Below are positions 41,868 to 51,338 of a stretch of 64,000 nt of DNA, piece after piece (position 1 is the stretch's first letter; the number at the start of each line of letters is the position of its first letter). Both the position numbers and the translations under genes were made by a program. The notes beneath the pieces were generated by a model, which worked only from the letters and a program-made list of their open reading frames with translations, was not told the origin of the DNA and did no database searches. The DNA is from Micromonospora sp. NBC_01699 (GTDB lineage Bacteria > Actinomycetota > Actinomycetes > Mycobacteriales > Micromonosporaceae): NCBI RefSeq assembly GCF_036250065.1, contig NZ_CP109199.1:5766001-5830000 (forward strand), read 5' to 3'.

Positions 41868-43315
41868 CCGAACGCCTCCATCACCACGATGGTCTTCTGC
41901 CGGGTGAAGTCCAGCGCGGAGTCGTGGATGCCCTCGCGGTAGCCGCCGGTGTCCTTGGTGCCGCCGAACGGCAGGTTCTCGGCCCGGACCGCGGTCGAGC
42001 CGTTGATCAGCACCCCGCCGACGTCGAGCCGGCGGGCCAGGGTGAACGCGCGCGAGACGTCCCGGGTGAAGACCGCCGCGTGCAGCCCGTACGGCGACTC
42101 GTTGGCCATCGCGACCGCGTCGAGCGGGTCGGCGAACCGGGCCACCGGGGCCACCGGCCCGAAGATCTCCTCGGCCAGGGCCGGGCTGTCCGCCGGCACG
42201 TCAACCAGGACGGTCGGGTCGACGAACGCGCCGCGCCGGTCCCCGCCGGCGACCAGCCGGGCCCCGTCGTGGACGAGCCGGCCGACCGCCTCCTCGACAC
42301 CGCGCGCGGCCGACTCGGCGATCAGCGGCCCGACGTCGGTCTGCTCCAGCAACTGGTCGCCGACGGTCAGCTCGGCGGTCTGCGCCAGCAGCGCCGCCAC
42401 GAACGCGTCGTGCACCCCGTCCTGCACGTAGACCCGCTTGACCGCGCAGCAGATCTGCCCGTTGCCCCGGGCCAGCCGGCCGAGCACGACCGCCTCGGCG
42501 GCCCGGTCGACGTCGGCGTCGTCGCAGACGATCAGCGCGTCGTTGCCGCCGAGTTCGAGGAAGACCTTCTTCAGGGTGGTCGCCGCCCGCCGGGCGATCT
42601 CGCGTCCGGCGGCGGTGCTGCCGGTGAGGCTGACCGCGGCGATGCCGGGCAGTTCGGCCAGGAGCTGGGAGACGCGTACCCCGCCGGTGACGAGTTGGTG
42701 TGCGTGTCGGGGGGCGCCGGCCTGTTCGACCAGTTCGGCGATCCGGACCAGGCTGAGCGGGCAGCGCGCGGGCGGCTGCACCACCACGGCGTTGCCGGCG
42801 GCGAGCGCGGCGGCGGCCTTGTGCGCGTACAGCTCGACCGGGTAGTTGAACGGGACCAGCGCGGCCACCACGCCGATCGGTTCGCGCAGGGTCACCGCCA
42901 GGTGCCGCTCCATTCCGGGTACGGCGTCCAGCGGGATCTGCCGACCGAAGAGTCGGGTCGCCTCGCCCGCGTGCCCACGGAAGATCCGGATCGCCGCCTC
43001 GACCTCGCCCCGGGTCTGGGTCAGCGGCTTGCCGTTCTCGGCGGCGAGCAGCCGGGCCAGGCTCTCCTGTTCGGCCTCGACCAGGTCGGCGATCCGGCGC
43101 AGCAGCCCGGCCCGCTCGTACGCGGGCAGCGCGGCCATCAACCGCTGACCGGCCTGGGCGGCGTCGACCACCGCGATCACGCGTTCGTCGGTGGCCGACT
43201 CGACCTCGCCGAGCGGAGCTCCGGTGCCCGGATTGTGCACGGTGATGACGGCGTCGGCCGGGGCGGCGGCACCGGTGGACGGGGCGGAACCAGGTGACGA
43301 TGTGACGGTGGACAT
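41864..43315 (-). CDS. NAD(P)-dependent aldehyde dehydrogenase
   Basis: 483 aa. ATG 43315 has AAGGAG eight bases upstream. It has the catalytic Glu in FLELGGNDAL, the catalytic Cys in GQICCAVKR and the cofactor-site motifs FNYPVELYAHK and SLTGSTAAG. The C-terminus has FGGTKDTGGYREG. It oxidises an aldehyde to the acid, probably one formed in breakdown of the sugar imported by the adjacent ABC system; lactaldehyde, glycolaldehyde or a semialdehyde are candidates. No isomerase, kinase or aldolase gene is adjacent, so the pathway is incomplete here. Confidence 0.92.
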   Translation of the reverse strand: MSTVTSSPGSAPSTGAAAPADAVITVHNPGTGAPLGEVESATDERVIAVVDAAQAGQRLMAALPAYERAGLLRRIADLVEAEQESLARLLAAENGKPLTQTRGEVEAAIRIFRGHAGEATRLFGRQIPLDAVPGMERHLAVTLREPIGVVAALVPFNYPVELYAHKAAAALAAGNAVVVQPPARCPLSLVRIAELVEQAGAPRHAHQLVTGGVRVSQLLAELPGIAAVSLTGSTAAGREIARRAATTLKKVFLELGGNDALIVCDDADVDRAAEAVVLGRLARGNGQICCAVKRVYVQDGVHDAFVAALLAQTAELTVGDQLLEQTDVGPLIAESAARGVEEAVGRLVHDGARLVAGGDRRGAFVDPTVLVDVPADSPALAEEIFGPVAPVARFADPLDAVAMANESPYGLHAAVFTRDVSRAFTLARRLDVGGVLINGSTAVRAENLPFGGTKDTGGYREGIHDSALDFTRQKTIVVMEAFG

Positions 43316-43335
43316 CCGTTCCACTCCTTGGCTGG

Positions 43336-44235
43336 TCAGCGGACGCGTTCGCCGACGGTCGGGCGAACCGGTCGGGGATGGCCCTCGGGCCGGGCGGGTT
43401 GTTCGGGTCGGACGGGTTGTTTGCTTTCCGTCGGGTCTCCGATCGGCGCCGTTGTGTTCGGGTGGCGGCGACGATGGGCCGGGTAACCGATCCGCCGACC
43501 GATATTGACCGCCATGGCCAGTGCGGTCGGCGCCAGCCGATGGCAGTCGTCGATGCTGAACCGGTGCGCCGGAGCCGAGACGCTGAACGCTCCGACCGGC
43601 TGGCCGGAGGCACTCAGGATCGGCAGGCCGAAACAGCGGACGCCTTCCTCGTTCTCCTCGTCGTCGATCGCGAACCCGCGAGCCCGGACGAGGTCGAGTT
43701 CGGTGAGCAGGGCCGCCCCGGTGAGCGTCCGGCCGGTACGCACCGGCAGCGGGCCGGCGAGGATCTCCGCCCGCCGCCGCTCGTCCACGGTGGCGAGTAC
43801 GGCCTTGCCCATCGAGGTGCTGTGCATCGCGATCCGGCTGCCGATCCGGGAGACCAGCCGTACGGACTTGGCGCTCTCCACCTTGTCCACGTAGACGATG
43901 TGGTTGCCGACCGGGATGCCCAGGTGCACGGTCTCCCCGCTCAGCTCGACCAGTTCGACCAGGTACGGCCGGGCCGCGGCGCGCAGACCGTCCTCTTCGA
44001 GGTACTGCCCGGCGAGAGCGATCAGGGTGACGCCGAGGTGGTAGGCGCCGGCCGGATCCCGCTCGAACACGCCGAGTTCGAGCAGCGAGGTGGTGTACCG
44101 GTGGGTGGTGCTCAGCGCGATGCCGGCTTCCGCGGCAAGCTCGCCCAGGGTCAGTCCGGCCCCGCCAGCCTCGGAAACCGCGCCGATCAGCTCGAATGCC
44201 TTATCGACGCTGGACGATTTTCTTCCGCTCCTCAT
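43336..44235 (-). CDS. IclR-family transcriptional regulator
   Basis: 299 aa. The N-terminal winged helix (KSSSVDKAFELIGAVSEAGGAGLTLGELAAEAGIALSTTHRYTTSLLELGVFERD) is followed by the IclR effector domain (about residues 80-250: VHLGIPVGNHIVYVDKVESAKSVRLVSRIGSR ... ARGFAIDDEENEEGVRCFGLPI). The tail of 50 residues is Pro/Arg-rich and unusual for the family. It is the first gene of the operon it probably controls, with 20 bases to the aldehyde dehydrogenase gene. A perfect palindrome covers its start codon. Confidence 0.93.
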   Translation of the reverse strand: MRSGRKSSSVDKAFELIGAVSEAGGAGLTLGELAAEAGIALSTTHRYTTSLLELGVFERDPAGAYHLGVTLIALAGQYLEEDGLRAAARPYLVELVELSGETVHLGIPVGNHIVYVDKVESAKSVRLVSRIGSRIAMHSTSMGKAVLATVDERRRAEILAGPLPVRTGRTLTGAALLTELDLVRARGFAIDDEENEEGVRCFGLPILSASGQPVGAFSVSAPAHRFSIDDCHRLAPTALAMAVNIGRRIGYPAHRRRHPNTTAPIGDPTESKQPVRPEQPARPEGHPRPVRPTVGERVR

Positions 44236-44250
44236 TCGAGTTACTCGAAT
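44234..44250 (-). promoter_or_regulatory. Palindromic operator candidate at the iclR-type gene start
   Basis: ATTCGAG and CTCGAAT form a perfect seven-base inverted repeat around TTA. It overlaps the start codon of the IclR gene (44235-44233). A similar half-site (ATCGAGT) lies about 20 bases further upstream. Its location suits autoregulation of the whole IclR-ALDH-ABC operon. Confidence 0.65.
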
Positions 44251-44585
44251 CCATTTCCATCGAGTTCAGATATCGGCGATGTTTACACCAGGAAACAACT
44301 CTGTCAACCTTTTGAGCCGCCAGACATCGGACCTATCCGCCCACCTCAAGATCACCCAAACCCACCCCCCGAGAGAAAACTCCTGGTGGAACGCACTGGG
44401 AGCGCTATCGCCGACACCAACCGGAGGGGGCGATTCACGGCGATCTTGTCTCGCATGCGAAGACATCCAATGTCTCCCGCATCCCACACATACCTTGATC
44501 AATGCGATCCGCGCCGGCCGCCGGGCACACCGGCCGGCACGACCACCCGGCCCGAACGTCGTACCGGGACGGTAGGGTCCGGGGC
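44251..44585. other. Gene-free region of 335 bases upstream of the IclR operon
   Basis: No credible gene. The part next to 44250-44330 is AT-richer and should hold the promoter of the IclR operon on the minus strand. A plus-strand promoter for the small gene at 44586 is also expected but not identified. Confidence 0.5.
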
Positions 44586-44753
44586 ATGACAGGTGACGAG
44601 CAGGAGCGGCGCCAGGCCGACGAGGACTGGAACCGTTTCGTCGACGGGCAGCTCGCCGAACTGGGGATCAGCCGCGACGAGTTGGCCCGACAGGCCGCCC
44701 GGGGCGAGTTCGAGTCGGCCTCCGCCCAACACCTCTGGACCCTGATCAACTGA
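44586..44753 (+). CDS. Small charged hypothetical protein
   Basis: 55 aa (MTGDEQERRQADEDWNRFV ... ISRDELARQAARGEFESAS), starting at ATG 44586. It is acidic and helical with no signal or membrane segment. The family is not recognised. The ISRDELARQAARGEF segment resembles the short helix-turn regions of small DNA-associated proteins, but is too short for a call. It stands alone between divergent and downstream units. Confidence 0.55.
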   Translation: MTGDEQERRQADEDWNRFVDGQLAELGISRDELARQAARGEFESASAQHLWTLIN

Positions 44754-44843
44754 CCGGCACCGCCGGGGCCGGGGGCCGGCGGGCGGGGCGGTGGGCAGGC
44801 TCACCCGATCCGCCCGAGTGGAACAAAATGGGCGGACCGACTG

Positions 44844-45866
<1,023 letters not shown>

Positions 45867-46008
45867 CCGGGAACACCCCCGATCGGGAGCCACGAAACAG
45901 CATCTTCACGTGGCTGTCACCGGCACGCCCCGTAACCCCACCTAGTGTTATCACCGGTGGTGGTTCGACATGCGCGGTCGGGACGGGTCGCGTCATGTCG
46001 CGGTGTGT

Positions 46009-46055
46009 GTCGTACCGGGCCGGGTGGGGTGGGCCCCTACCCGGTCCGGTACGAC
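46009..46055. terminator. Terminator hairpin between LLM oxidoreductase and PL11 lyase genes
   Basis: Arms of 17 bases (46009-46025 and 46039-46055) match at all but one position, with a 13-base loop. It lies between two convergent stop codons. Just beyond it two direct copies of TACGACCGAGCCA lie two bases apart at about 46070-46097. Confidence 0.75.
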
Positions 46056-46101
46056 TGGGCCCGCGGTACGACCGAGCCACATACGACCGAGCCAGCGAGC
46101 C

Positions 46102-48492
46102 TCAGCGCAGATAGATGTTGGGCTGAGGCGGTGTGGCCATCCCGTTGCCGATGAAGAAGCTCGGATGCGGCGGCTGGTTGTAGGCGGTGTTCTGCCAGGC
46201 GACCGCCACCCGATACTGCGGGTCGTGCATCAGCGTCGCAATCCTGATGTTGCTCGGCGTCGGCGTGCTGTAGATCCGTAGCGCCGAACTGTCGCTGGTC
46301 CGCCAGACCACCTCCTCCCGCCAGTCGCCGAGCAGGTCGGCCGAGAGCGCGGGCGTGGACTTGGTGCCGTTGTTCGAGGCGACCCCGCTGCCGGTGAGCA
46401 GCCGGGTGTCGCCGCCGGTGCCGTACTTGTCGATCCGGGTGGCGTCCAGCAGTTCCCGTACCGGGTCGCCGTCCCACCAGGCCAGGAAGTTGGTCGACGA
46501 GGGCTTTCGCCCGACGTTCGCGCCACTCGGGCTGCGCAGCCCGTCAACCGCCGCCGACCACGACTCGGCACCGGCGCTGCCGGCGTAGATGTCCGCCGCC
46601 ACTCCCCGGCCGTTGTCCCCGGACGCCGCCGTGGACCAGAGGACCTGACCGGTACGCGCGTTCGCGAACCAGGACGACGGCTTGCTGGCATCCTCGCTGA
46701 CCTTGAAATACTCCAGCCCCGCCCGGCTCGGGTCCAGGTCACCGACGTGCGCGGCGTCGCCGTGACCGTGCCCGGTGTTCCACAGCACGCCGCCGTTGTC
46801 GTCGACGCACATGGCACCGAACAGGATCTCGTCCCGGCCGTCGGCGTCCACGTCCGCCACGGCCAGGCTGTGGTTGCCCTGGCCGGCGTACTGGCTGCCG
46901 GCGGAGTTGGAGTCGAACGTCCAGCGCCGGGTCAGGGCGCCGTTGCGGAAGTCCCAGGCCACGATCACCGTCCGGGTGTAGTAACCACGGGACATGATCA
47001 GCGAGGGGCGCTGGCCGTCCAGGTAGGCGGTGCCGGCCAGGAACCGGTCCACCCGGTTGCCGTAGTTGTCACCCCACGACGACACCGTGCCACGGGCCGG
47101 CAGGTAGTCCACGGTGGAGGCGATCGCCCCGGTCCGGCCGTCGAACATGGTCAGGTACTCCGGGCCGGCGAGCACGTAGCCGCTGGCGTTGCGGTGGTCG
47201 GCCGAGGACGAGCCGATCAACTGCCCGGTGCCGGAGCGGGTGCCGTCGGCGGTCTTCATCGCCACCTCGGCGTCGCCGTCACCGTCGTAGTCGTACACCT
47301 GGAACTGGGTGTAGTGCGCGCCGGCCCGGATGTTGCGGCCCAGGTCGATCCGCCACAGCCGGGTCCCGGTCAGGGTGTACGCGTCGACGAAGACGTTGCC
47401 GGTGTACCCGGACTGCGAGTTGTCCTTGGCGTTCGACGGGTCCCACTTCAGCACGATCTCGTACCGGCCGTCGCCGTCCAGGTCACCGACCGAGGCGTCG
47501 TTGGCCGAGTACGTGTACGCCTCCCCGGACGGCGTGGTCCCGCCCGGCGGCACCTGGAGCCGTACGTCGAGGTAACCGTTGCCGAACTGGAGCGCCGGTG
47601 CGGACGCGGCCTGTTCGGTGCCACCCACCACCGCCCGTACGGTGTACGCCGCGCCCGCCGCGCCCCCGCTGTCCAGGAAGTTGGTCACCCCGGTGATCGG
47701 CGAGCCGTTCAGCCTGGTCGACCCCCGGTACAGGTTGAACGCGACCCCCGACCCCTCGGTGCCGAGCAGCCGCCAGGACACCAGGTTGGCGCTGCCGGAG
47801 CGGACGCTGACCAATCCCCGGTCCAGGTCCTCGGCCTGTTTCGCCCCGGCCGCCGGTGGGGTCGTCGGCGGCGGGGTGGTCGGGGTGGTCGGCGGCGGGT
47901 CGGTGGTCGGTGCCGGCGTCGTACCGGTCGGGGTCGGCGTCGCGGTCGGTGTCCCGGTCGGCGGCGGGCCGGTGGTCGGGTTGACGCCGCCGGTACAGGT
48001 GGTGCCGTTCACCGCGAAACTCGCCGGTGCCGGGTTGCCGCTGTTGTTCCAGGACCCGTTGAAGCCGAACGAGACGGTGCCGTTGGTGGCAACCGCCCCG
48101 TTGTGGCCGACGTTGACGGCGCTGACCTGGGCGCCGGACTGGGTCACCGTGGCGTTCCACGCCTGGGTCACCTGCTGTCCGGCGGTGTACGACCAGGTGA
48201 GGGTCCACCCGGTGATCGGGTCGCCGAGGTTGGTGATGGTGACACCGGCGCCGAATCCGCCCTGCCACTGGTTGGTCACCTGGTAGTCGACCCGGCAACC
48301 GACGGCGGCGGCCGAGGCGACCACCGAGGTCATCGCGGCGGTGGCGGCGAGCGTGCCGGCGGTGATCGCGGCCAGCAGTGCGGTGCGGCGGGATCGCGGG
48401 CCGGCCGATCCGGCGGCCTCGACCCGGGCGGAGCGTTTCGCCATCCGGGCGGCCCGGATGGAGTACGGAAAGCGTTGTCGTGAGCTGGGCAT
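46102..48492 (-). CDS. Secreted rhamnogalacturonan lyase (PL11) with CBM2
   Basis: 796 aa. A long basic N-terminus leads to a signal peptide ending near SVVASAAA (about residue 62). Residues 64-167 form a CBM2 (VDYQVTNQWQGGFGAGVTITNLG ... ITGWTLTWSYTAGQQVTQAWN), which binds cellulose. A Pro/Thr linker follows to about 215. The rest is the PL11 beta-propeller (VSWRLLGTEGSGVAFNLYRG, SVGDLDGDGRYEIVLKWDPSNAKDNSQ, YDYDGDGDAEVAMKTADG, DVDADGRDEILFGAMC), whose Asp-rich loops bind calcium. It cuts the rhamnose-galacturonate backbone of pectin outside the cell, probably the first step for the genes that follow. Confidence 0.93.
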   Translation of the reverse strand: MPSSRQRFPYSIRAARMAKRSARVEAAGSAGPRSRRTALLAAITAGTLAATAAMTSVVASAAAVGCRVDYQVTNQWQGGFGAGVTITNLGDPITGWTLTWSYTAGQQVTQAWNATVTQSGAQVSAVNVGHNGAVATNGTVSFGFNGSWNNSGNPAPASFAVNGTTCTGGVNPTTGPPPTGTPTATPTPTGTTPAPTTDPPPTTPTTPPPTTPPAAGAKQAEDLDRGLVSVRSGSANLVSWRLLGTEGSGVAFNLYRGSTRLNGSPITGVTNFLDSGGAAGAAYTVRAVVGGTEQAASAPALQFGNGYLDVRLQVPPGGTTPSGEAYTYSANDASVGDLDGDGRYEIVLKWDPSNAKDNSQSGYTGNVFVDAYTLTGTRLWRIDLGRNIRAGAHYTQFQVYDYDGDGDAEVAMKTADGTRSGTGQLIGSSSADHRNASGYVLAGPEYLTMFDGRTGAIASTVDYLPARGTVSSWGDNYGNRVDRFLAGTAYLDGQRPSLIMSRGYYTRTVIVAWDFRNGALTRRWTFDSNSAGSQYAGQGNHSLAVADVDADGRDEILFGAMCVDDNGGVLWNTGHGHGDAAHVGDLDPSRAGLEYFKVSEDASKPSSWFANARTGQVLWSTAASGDNGRGVAADIYAGSAGAESWSAAVDGLRSPSGANVGRKPSSTNFLAWWDGDPVRELLDATRIDKYGTGGDTRLLTGSGVASNNGTKSTPALSADLLGDWREEVVWRTSDSSALRIYSTPTPSNIRIATLMHDPQYRVAVAWQNTAYNQPPHPSFFIGNGMATPPQPNIYLR

Positions 48493-48714
48493 TGTCTACT
48501 CCGTGGGAGACGGGTGCGCGGCGGTGCCGCCGACCGGTGGCCGGACGGGCGCTGCCGGCCTGCCCAGGACCGGCGGCTCAACACACCGCGGAACGGCCGG
48601 AAACTGGATCAGTTCAATGGCCGCTTCAACGAAGGATGGGGGCTCCGAACGCACCTGGAGCGTAGGACAAGCTTTTGCCGGGCCACAAGATAGACCGGTC
48701 CAAATTTAAAGGTT

Positions 48715-51042
48715 TCAGTTCTCCCGCAGCACCAGGTAACCGTTCGCTGGCACGACGACCGGTGCTCCGGTCACCGGGACCGATCGCGGCTCGGGGTCGT
48801 GGTTGAGTAGGAAGAGCCAACTCGTGCCGTCGGGCGACCGGCGACGGACCGCCTCCACCCCGTCCGGTGCCGCCGGACAGGTCGGCGCCGCCCCGGCCGC
48901 CCGCGCCGCCCCGGTCAGCAACCGCCGGTACGAGGTGTCGTCGAGCCGGGTGGAGACGTACCAGGCCACTCCGGCACCGAACCGGTGTCGGGTCGCCGCC
49001 GGCTGACCGGCGAGCCGACCGGCACCGTACGCGAGCACGGTGCTTGCCCCGGCCGGCCGTACGGTCTCGGTCCACAGCCGACCGGTCCCGCCGGTACCGG
49101 AGTCATGATCGGCCCCGGCGGGCTCGGCCGTCCCGGCTTCCTCGGTACCGTCGGCAAGCTCGGCCGTCCCCGTCTCCTCGGTACCGTCGGCGGGCTCGGG
49201 TCGGACGAGGGGCTGCCGCTCGTCGTCGGGCAGGGGATGGAACTCCTCCACCCGGATGCCGAGCACGTCCCGGAACGCGCCCGGATAGCCGCCCAGACGG
49301 ATCCGGCCGTGCTCGTCGGCGATCCCGCTCAGGTAGCCGACCACCAGGTGACCGCCGGCCGCGACCCAGGCCCGGATCCGGGCGGCGGTCGCGTCCGACA
49401 CCAGGTAGAGGGCGGGCAGCACAAGCAGCCGGTACCCGGCCAGCGGGTCCGGGCCGACATCCGGGGTGAGCCGGTCCGGGGTGCCGGACGGGCTGAGCCG
49501 GTTCGGGCCGATGTCCGGGGTAAGCCGGTCCGGGGTGCCAGACGGGGTGAGCCGGTCCGGGCCGACGAAGTCGGTGCCGTACCCGGACTGCCACAGCAGC
49601 CGGTGGGCGGTGCGTACCTCGTCGAGGTAGTCGAGCCCGGCCGTGGGCAGGCCGGGGCCGTCCAGGGCCCACCAGCACTCGACGTCCCAGCCGATCGCGA
49701 CCGGAGCCTCCACCGCGCCGGTGGCCACCGCCGGCAGGTCGCCCAGGACGCGGCCCAGCTCGACTGTCTCCCGGAACACTCGGCTGTCCGGGCCGGCGTG
49801 TGGGACCAGGGCGGAGTGGAAGCGTTCGGCACCGCCGGCCGGCGCCCGCCACTGGAAGAACATCGCGCCGCGTGACCCGCGAGCGACGTACGCCAGGCTG
49901 TTGCGGACGAGTCGGCCCGGCTCCCGACTGTGCATCCGCCCCGGTGTGTAGATCAGGTTCGGCGCGCTCTCCATCAGCAACCAGTCCGGACCACCGGCAC
50001 CGCCGCCCGGAACCGGGTCGGCCGACGAGACCGGGTCAGCCGGTGGGACCGGGTCAGCCGGTGGGACCGGGTCAGCCGGTGGGACCGGGTCAGCCGGTGG
50101 GACCGGAACGGCCGATTGGACCGAGACGGGCGGTGGGACGTGGCGGGCCCAGGAGCGGGCCAGGTCGGCGGCGAACGCGATCTGCTCCTCCGCGCCCCGG
50201 TCGGCCGTTGACGGGTAGTGGTCGATCGCCACCAGGTCCACCTCGCTCGACCAGCGGGCGTGGTCGACCGGCACCCAGTTGCCGAACACGTAGTTGGTGG
50301 TCACCGGCACGTCCGGGGTGGCGGCGCGGAGCAGGTCGCGCTGCTCGACGTACGCGGCGAGCAACTCGTCGGACCAGAACCGGCGGAAGTCCAGCAACTG
50401 GGCCGGGTTGGCCAGGTACTGGGTCGCCCGGGGCGTCGAGATCTGCGCCCAGTCGCCGTAGTGCTGTCCCCAGAAGCTCGTGCTCCAGACGTCGTTGAGC
50501 CGATCCAGCCCGTGGTGGCGGGCCCGCAACCAGCGCCGGAACGCCTCGGTCGCGTACGGGCAGTGGCAGCTGGTGCTGTACTCGTTGTGCACGTGCCAGA
50601 GGGCGAGCGCCGGGTGCCCCCGGTAGCGGTCGGCGAGCGCGGCGGCGATGCCCAGGGCGGCGGTACGGTACGCCGGGGCGCTCGCGCAGTAGGTGTCCCG
50701 GCTGCCGTGGTGCAGCCGTACGCCGTCGGCGGTGACCGGCAGCGCGTCGGGGTGGGCCAGCGAGAACCACGGTGGTGGGGACGCGGTCGGGGTGGCCAGC
50801 GCGACCCGGATCCCGCCGTCGTGGAGCAGGTCCAGCACCCGGTCCAGCCAGTCGAAGTCGTACCGGCCGGGCCGGGGTTCGAGCCGGGACCAGGCGAAGA
50901 CCCCGACGGTGACCAGGTTGACCCCGGCCCGCCGCATCAGCGCCACGTCCTGCGCCCAGACCTCGGGCGGCCACTGTTCCGGGTTGTAGTCCCCGCCGTA
51001 ACAGAAGCCGTCGATCCCCTTCGGCCAGTTCACTGCGCTCAC
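48715..51042 (-). CDS. GH42 beta-galactosidase with repeat-expanded loops
   Basis: 775 aa. The TIM barrel begins YGGDYNPEQWP. The acid/base Glu is E154 in WHVHNEYS, and the nucleophile is E358 in LLMESAPN. Cys 119, 159 and 161 suit the GH42 metal site. It lacks a signal peptide, so it acts inside the cell on galacto-oligosaccharides. Residues 314-344 are a PPADPV tandem array inserted just before the nucleophile strand. A second insert (about 500-530) and a third (about 610-640) are also repeats. These are not usual in GH42. The gene has its own upstream region with a near-palindrome at 51159. Confidence 0.9.
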   Translation of the reverse strand: MSAVNWPKGIDGFCYGGDYNPEQWPPEVWAQDVALMRRAGVNLVTVGVFAWSRLEPRPGRYDFDWLDRVLDLLHDGGIRVALATPTASPPPWFSLAHPDALPVTADGVRLHHGSRDTYCASAPAYRTAALGIAAALADRYRGHPALALWHVHNEYSTSCHCPYATEAFRRWLRARHHGLDRLNDVWSTSFWGQHYGDWAQISTPRATQYLANPAQLLDFRRFWSDELLAAYVEQRDLLRAATPDVPVTTNYVFGNWVPVDHARWSSEVDLVAIDHYPSTADRGAEEQIAFAADLARSWARHVPPPVSVQSAVPVPPADPVPPADPVPPADPVPPADPVSSADPVPGGGAGGPDWLLMESAPNLIYTPGRMHSREPGRLVRNSLAYVARGSRGAMFFQWRAPAGGAERFHSALVPHAGPDSRVFRETVELGRVLGDLPAVATGAVEAPVAIGWDVECWWALDGPGLPTAGLDYLDEVRTAHRLLWQSGYGTDFVGPDRLTPSGTPDRLTPDIGPNRLSPSGTPDRLTPDVGPDPLAGYRLLVLPALYLVSDATAARIRAWVAAGGHLVVGYLSGIADEHGRIRLGGYPGAFRDVLGIRVEEFHPLPDDERQPLVRPEPADGTEETGTAELADGTEEAGTAEPAGADHDSGTGGTGRLWTETVRPAGASTVLAYGAGRLAGQPAATRHRFGAGVAWYVSTRLDDTSYRRLLTGAARAAGAAPTCPAAPDGVEAVRRRSPDGTSWLFLLNHDPEPRSVPVTGAPVVVPANGYLVLREN
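49122..49193. repeat. 36-bp tandem repeat inside the GH42 gene
   Basis: Two copies of a 36-base unit (49122-49157 and 49158-49193) differ at few positions and a partial third follows. In the protein they give a Thr/Glu/Ala-rich repeat (ADGTEETGTAE and ADGTEEAGTAE). The unit is a multiple of three, so the frame is kept. Confidence 0.85.
49447..49554. repeat. 54-bp tandem repeat inside the GH42 gene
   Basis: Two copies of a 54-base unit (49447-49500 and 49501-49554) plus a partial copy. They encode two similar 18-residue units containing PDRLTPD and PNRLSPSGTP. It lies between the catalytic barrel and the trimerisation domain of the galactosidase. Confidence 0.88.
50013..50102. repeat. 18-bp tandem repeat array inside the GH42 catalytic domain
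   Basis: Four perfect copies of an 18-base unit (50031-50102) follow one diverged copy (50013-50030). They encode the PPADPV array at residues 314-344, just ahead of the nucleophile Glu 358. Perfect copies at the DNA level suggest recent expansion and a locus that could vary between strains. Confidence 0.92.
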
Positions 51043-51158
51043 CCCACTTCGGCGATCATTTGTTTGATCTCACACCTAATCCGGGGAGCGACGACAGCGC
51101 CCGAACCAGGCATTAAATCGCCGGACCGAGGCTTTGATGGCCGTCAACCCATTGACAG

Positions 51159-51179
51159 TTTGTTTGGAAGCCAAAGAAA
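51159..51179 (-). promoter_or_regulatory. Near-palindromic operator candidate upstream of GH42
   Basis: TTTGTTTGG and CCAAAGAAA flank AAG; eight of nine positions are symmetric. It lies 117 bases upstream of the GH42 start on the minus strand, in a local AT-rich patch. The shape resembles sites of ROK or LacI regulators, both of which are encoded nearby. Which one binds is not known. Confidence 0.55.
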
Positions 51180-51338
51180 CTAGAGGGCAGGCCGCTCGGC
51201 GGTGCGAGTGGACCGGAACAGACCGGCTGGCCGGTCGGCCCTCTGCCCACGGGGTGAGTTTCGGCGGCTGGAACCCCGAGGGCACGGGTCCGGCGGGGTG
51301 CCCAGGTGGGGGGCGCCCCGCCCCCGACCGGCCAGCGC

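Noticed and set aside
44266-44502. Minus-strand frame of 78 codons upstream of the IclR gene
   Set aside because: No ribosome site and no recognisable family; it lies in the promoter region.
49122-50102. CRISPR or IS-related repeats
   Set aside because: The repeats are in frame inside one gene, have no spacers, and lack flanking target-site duplications.
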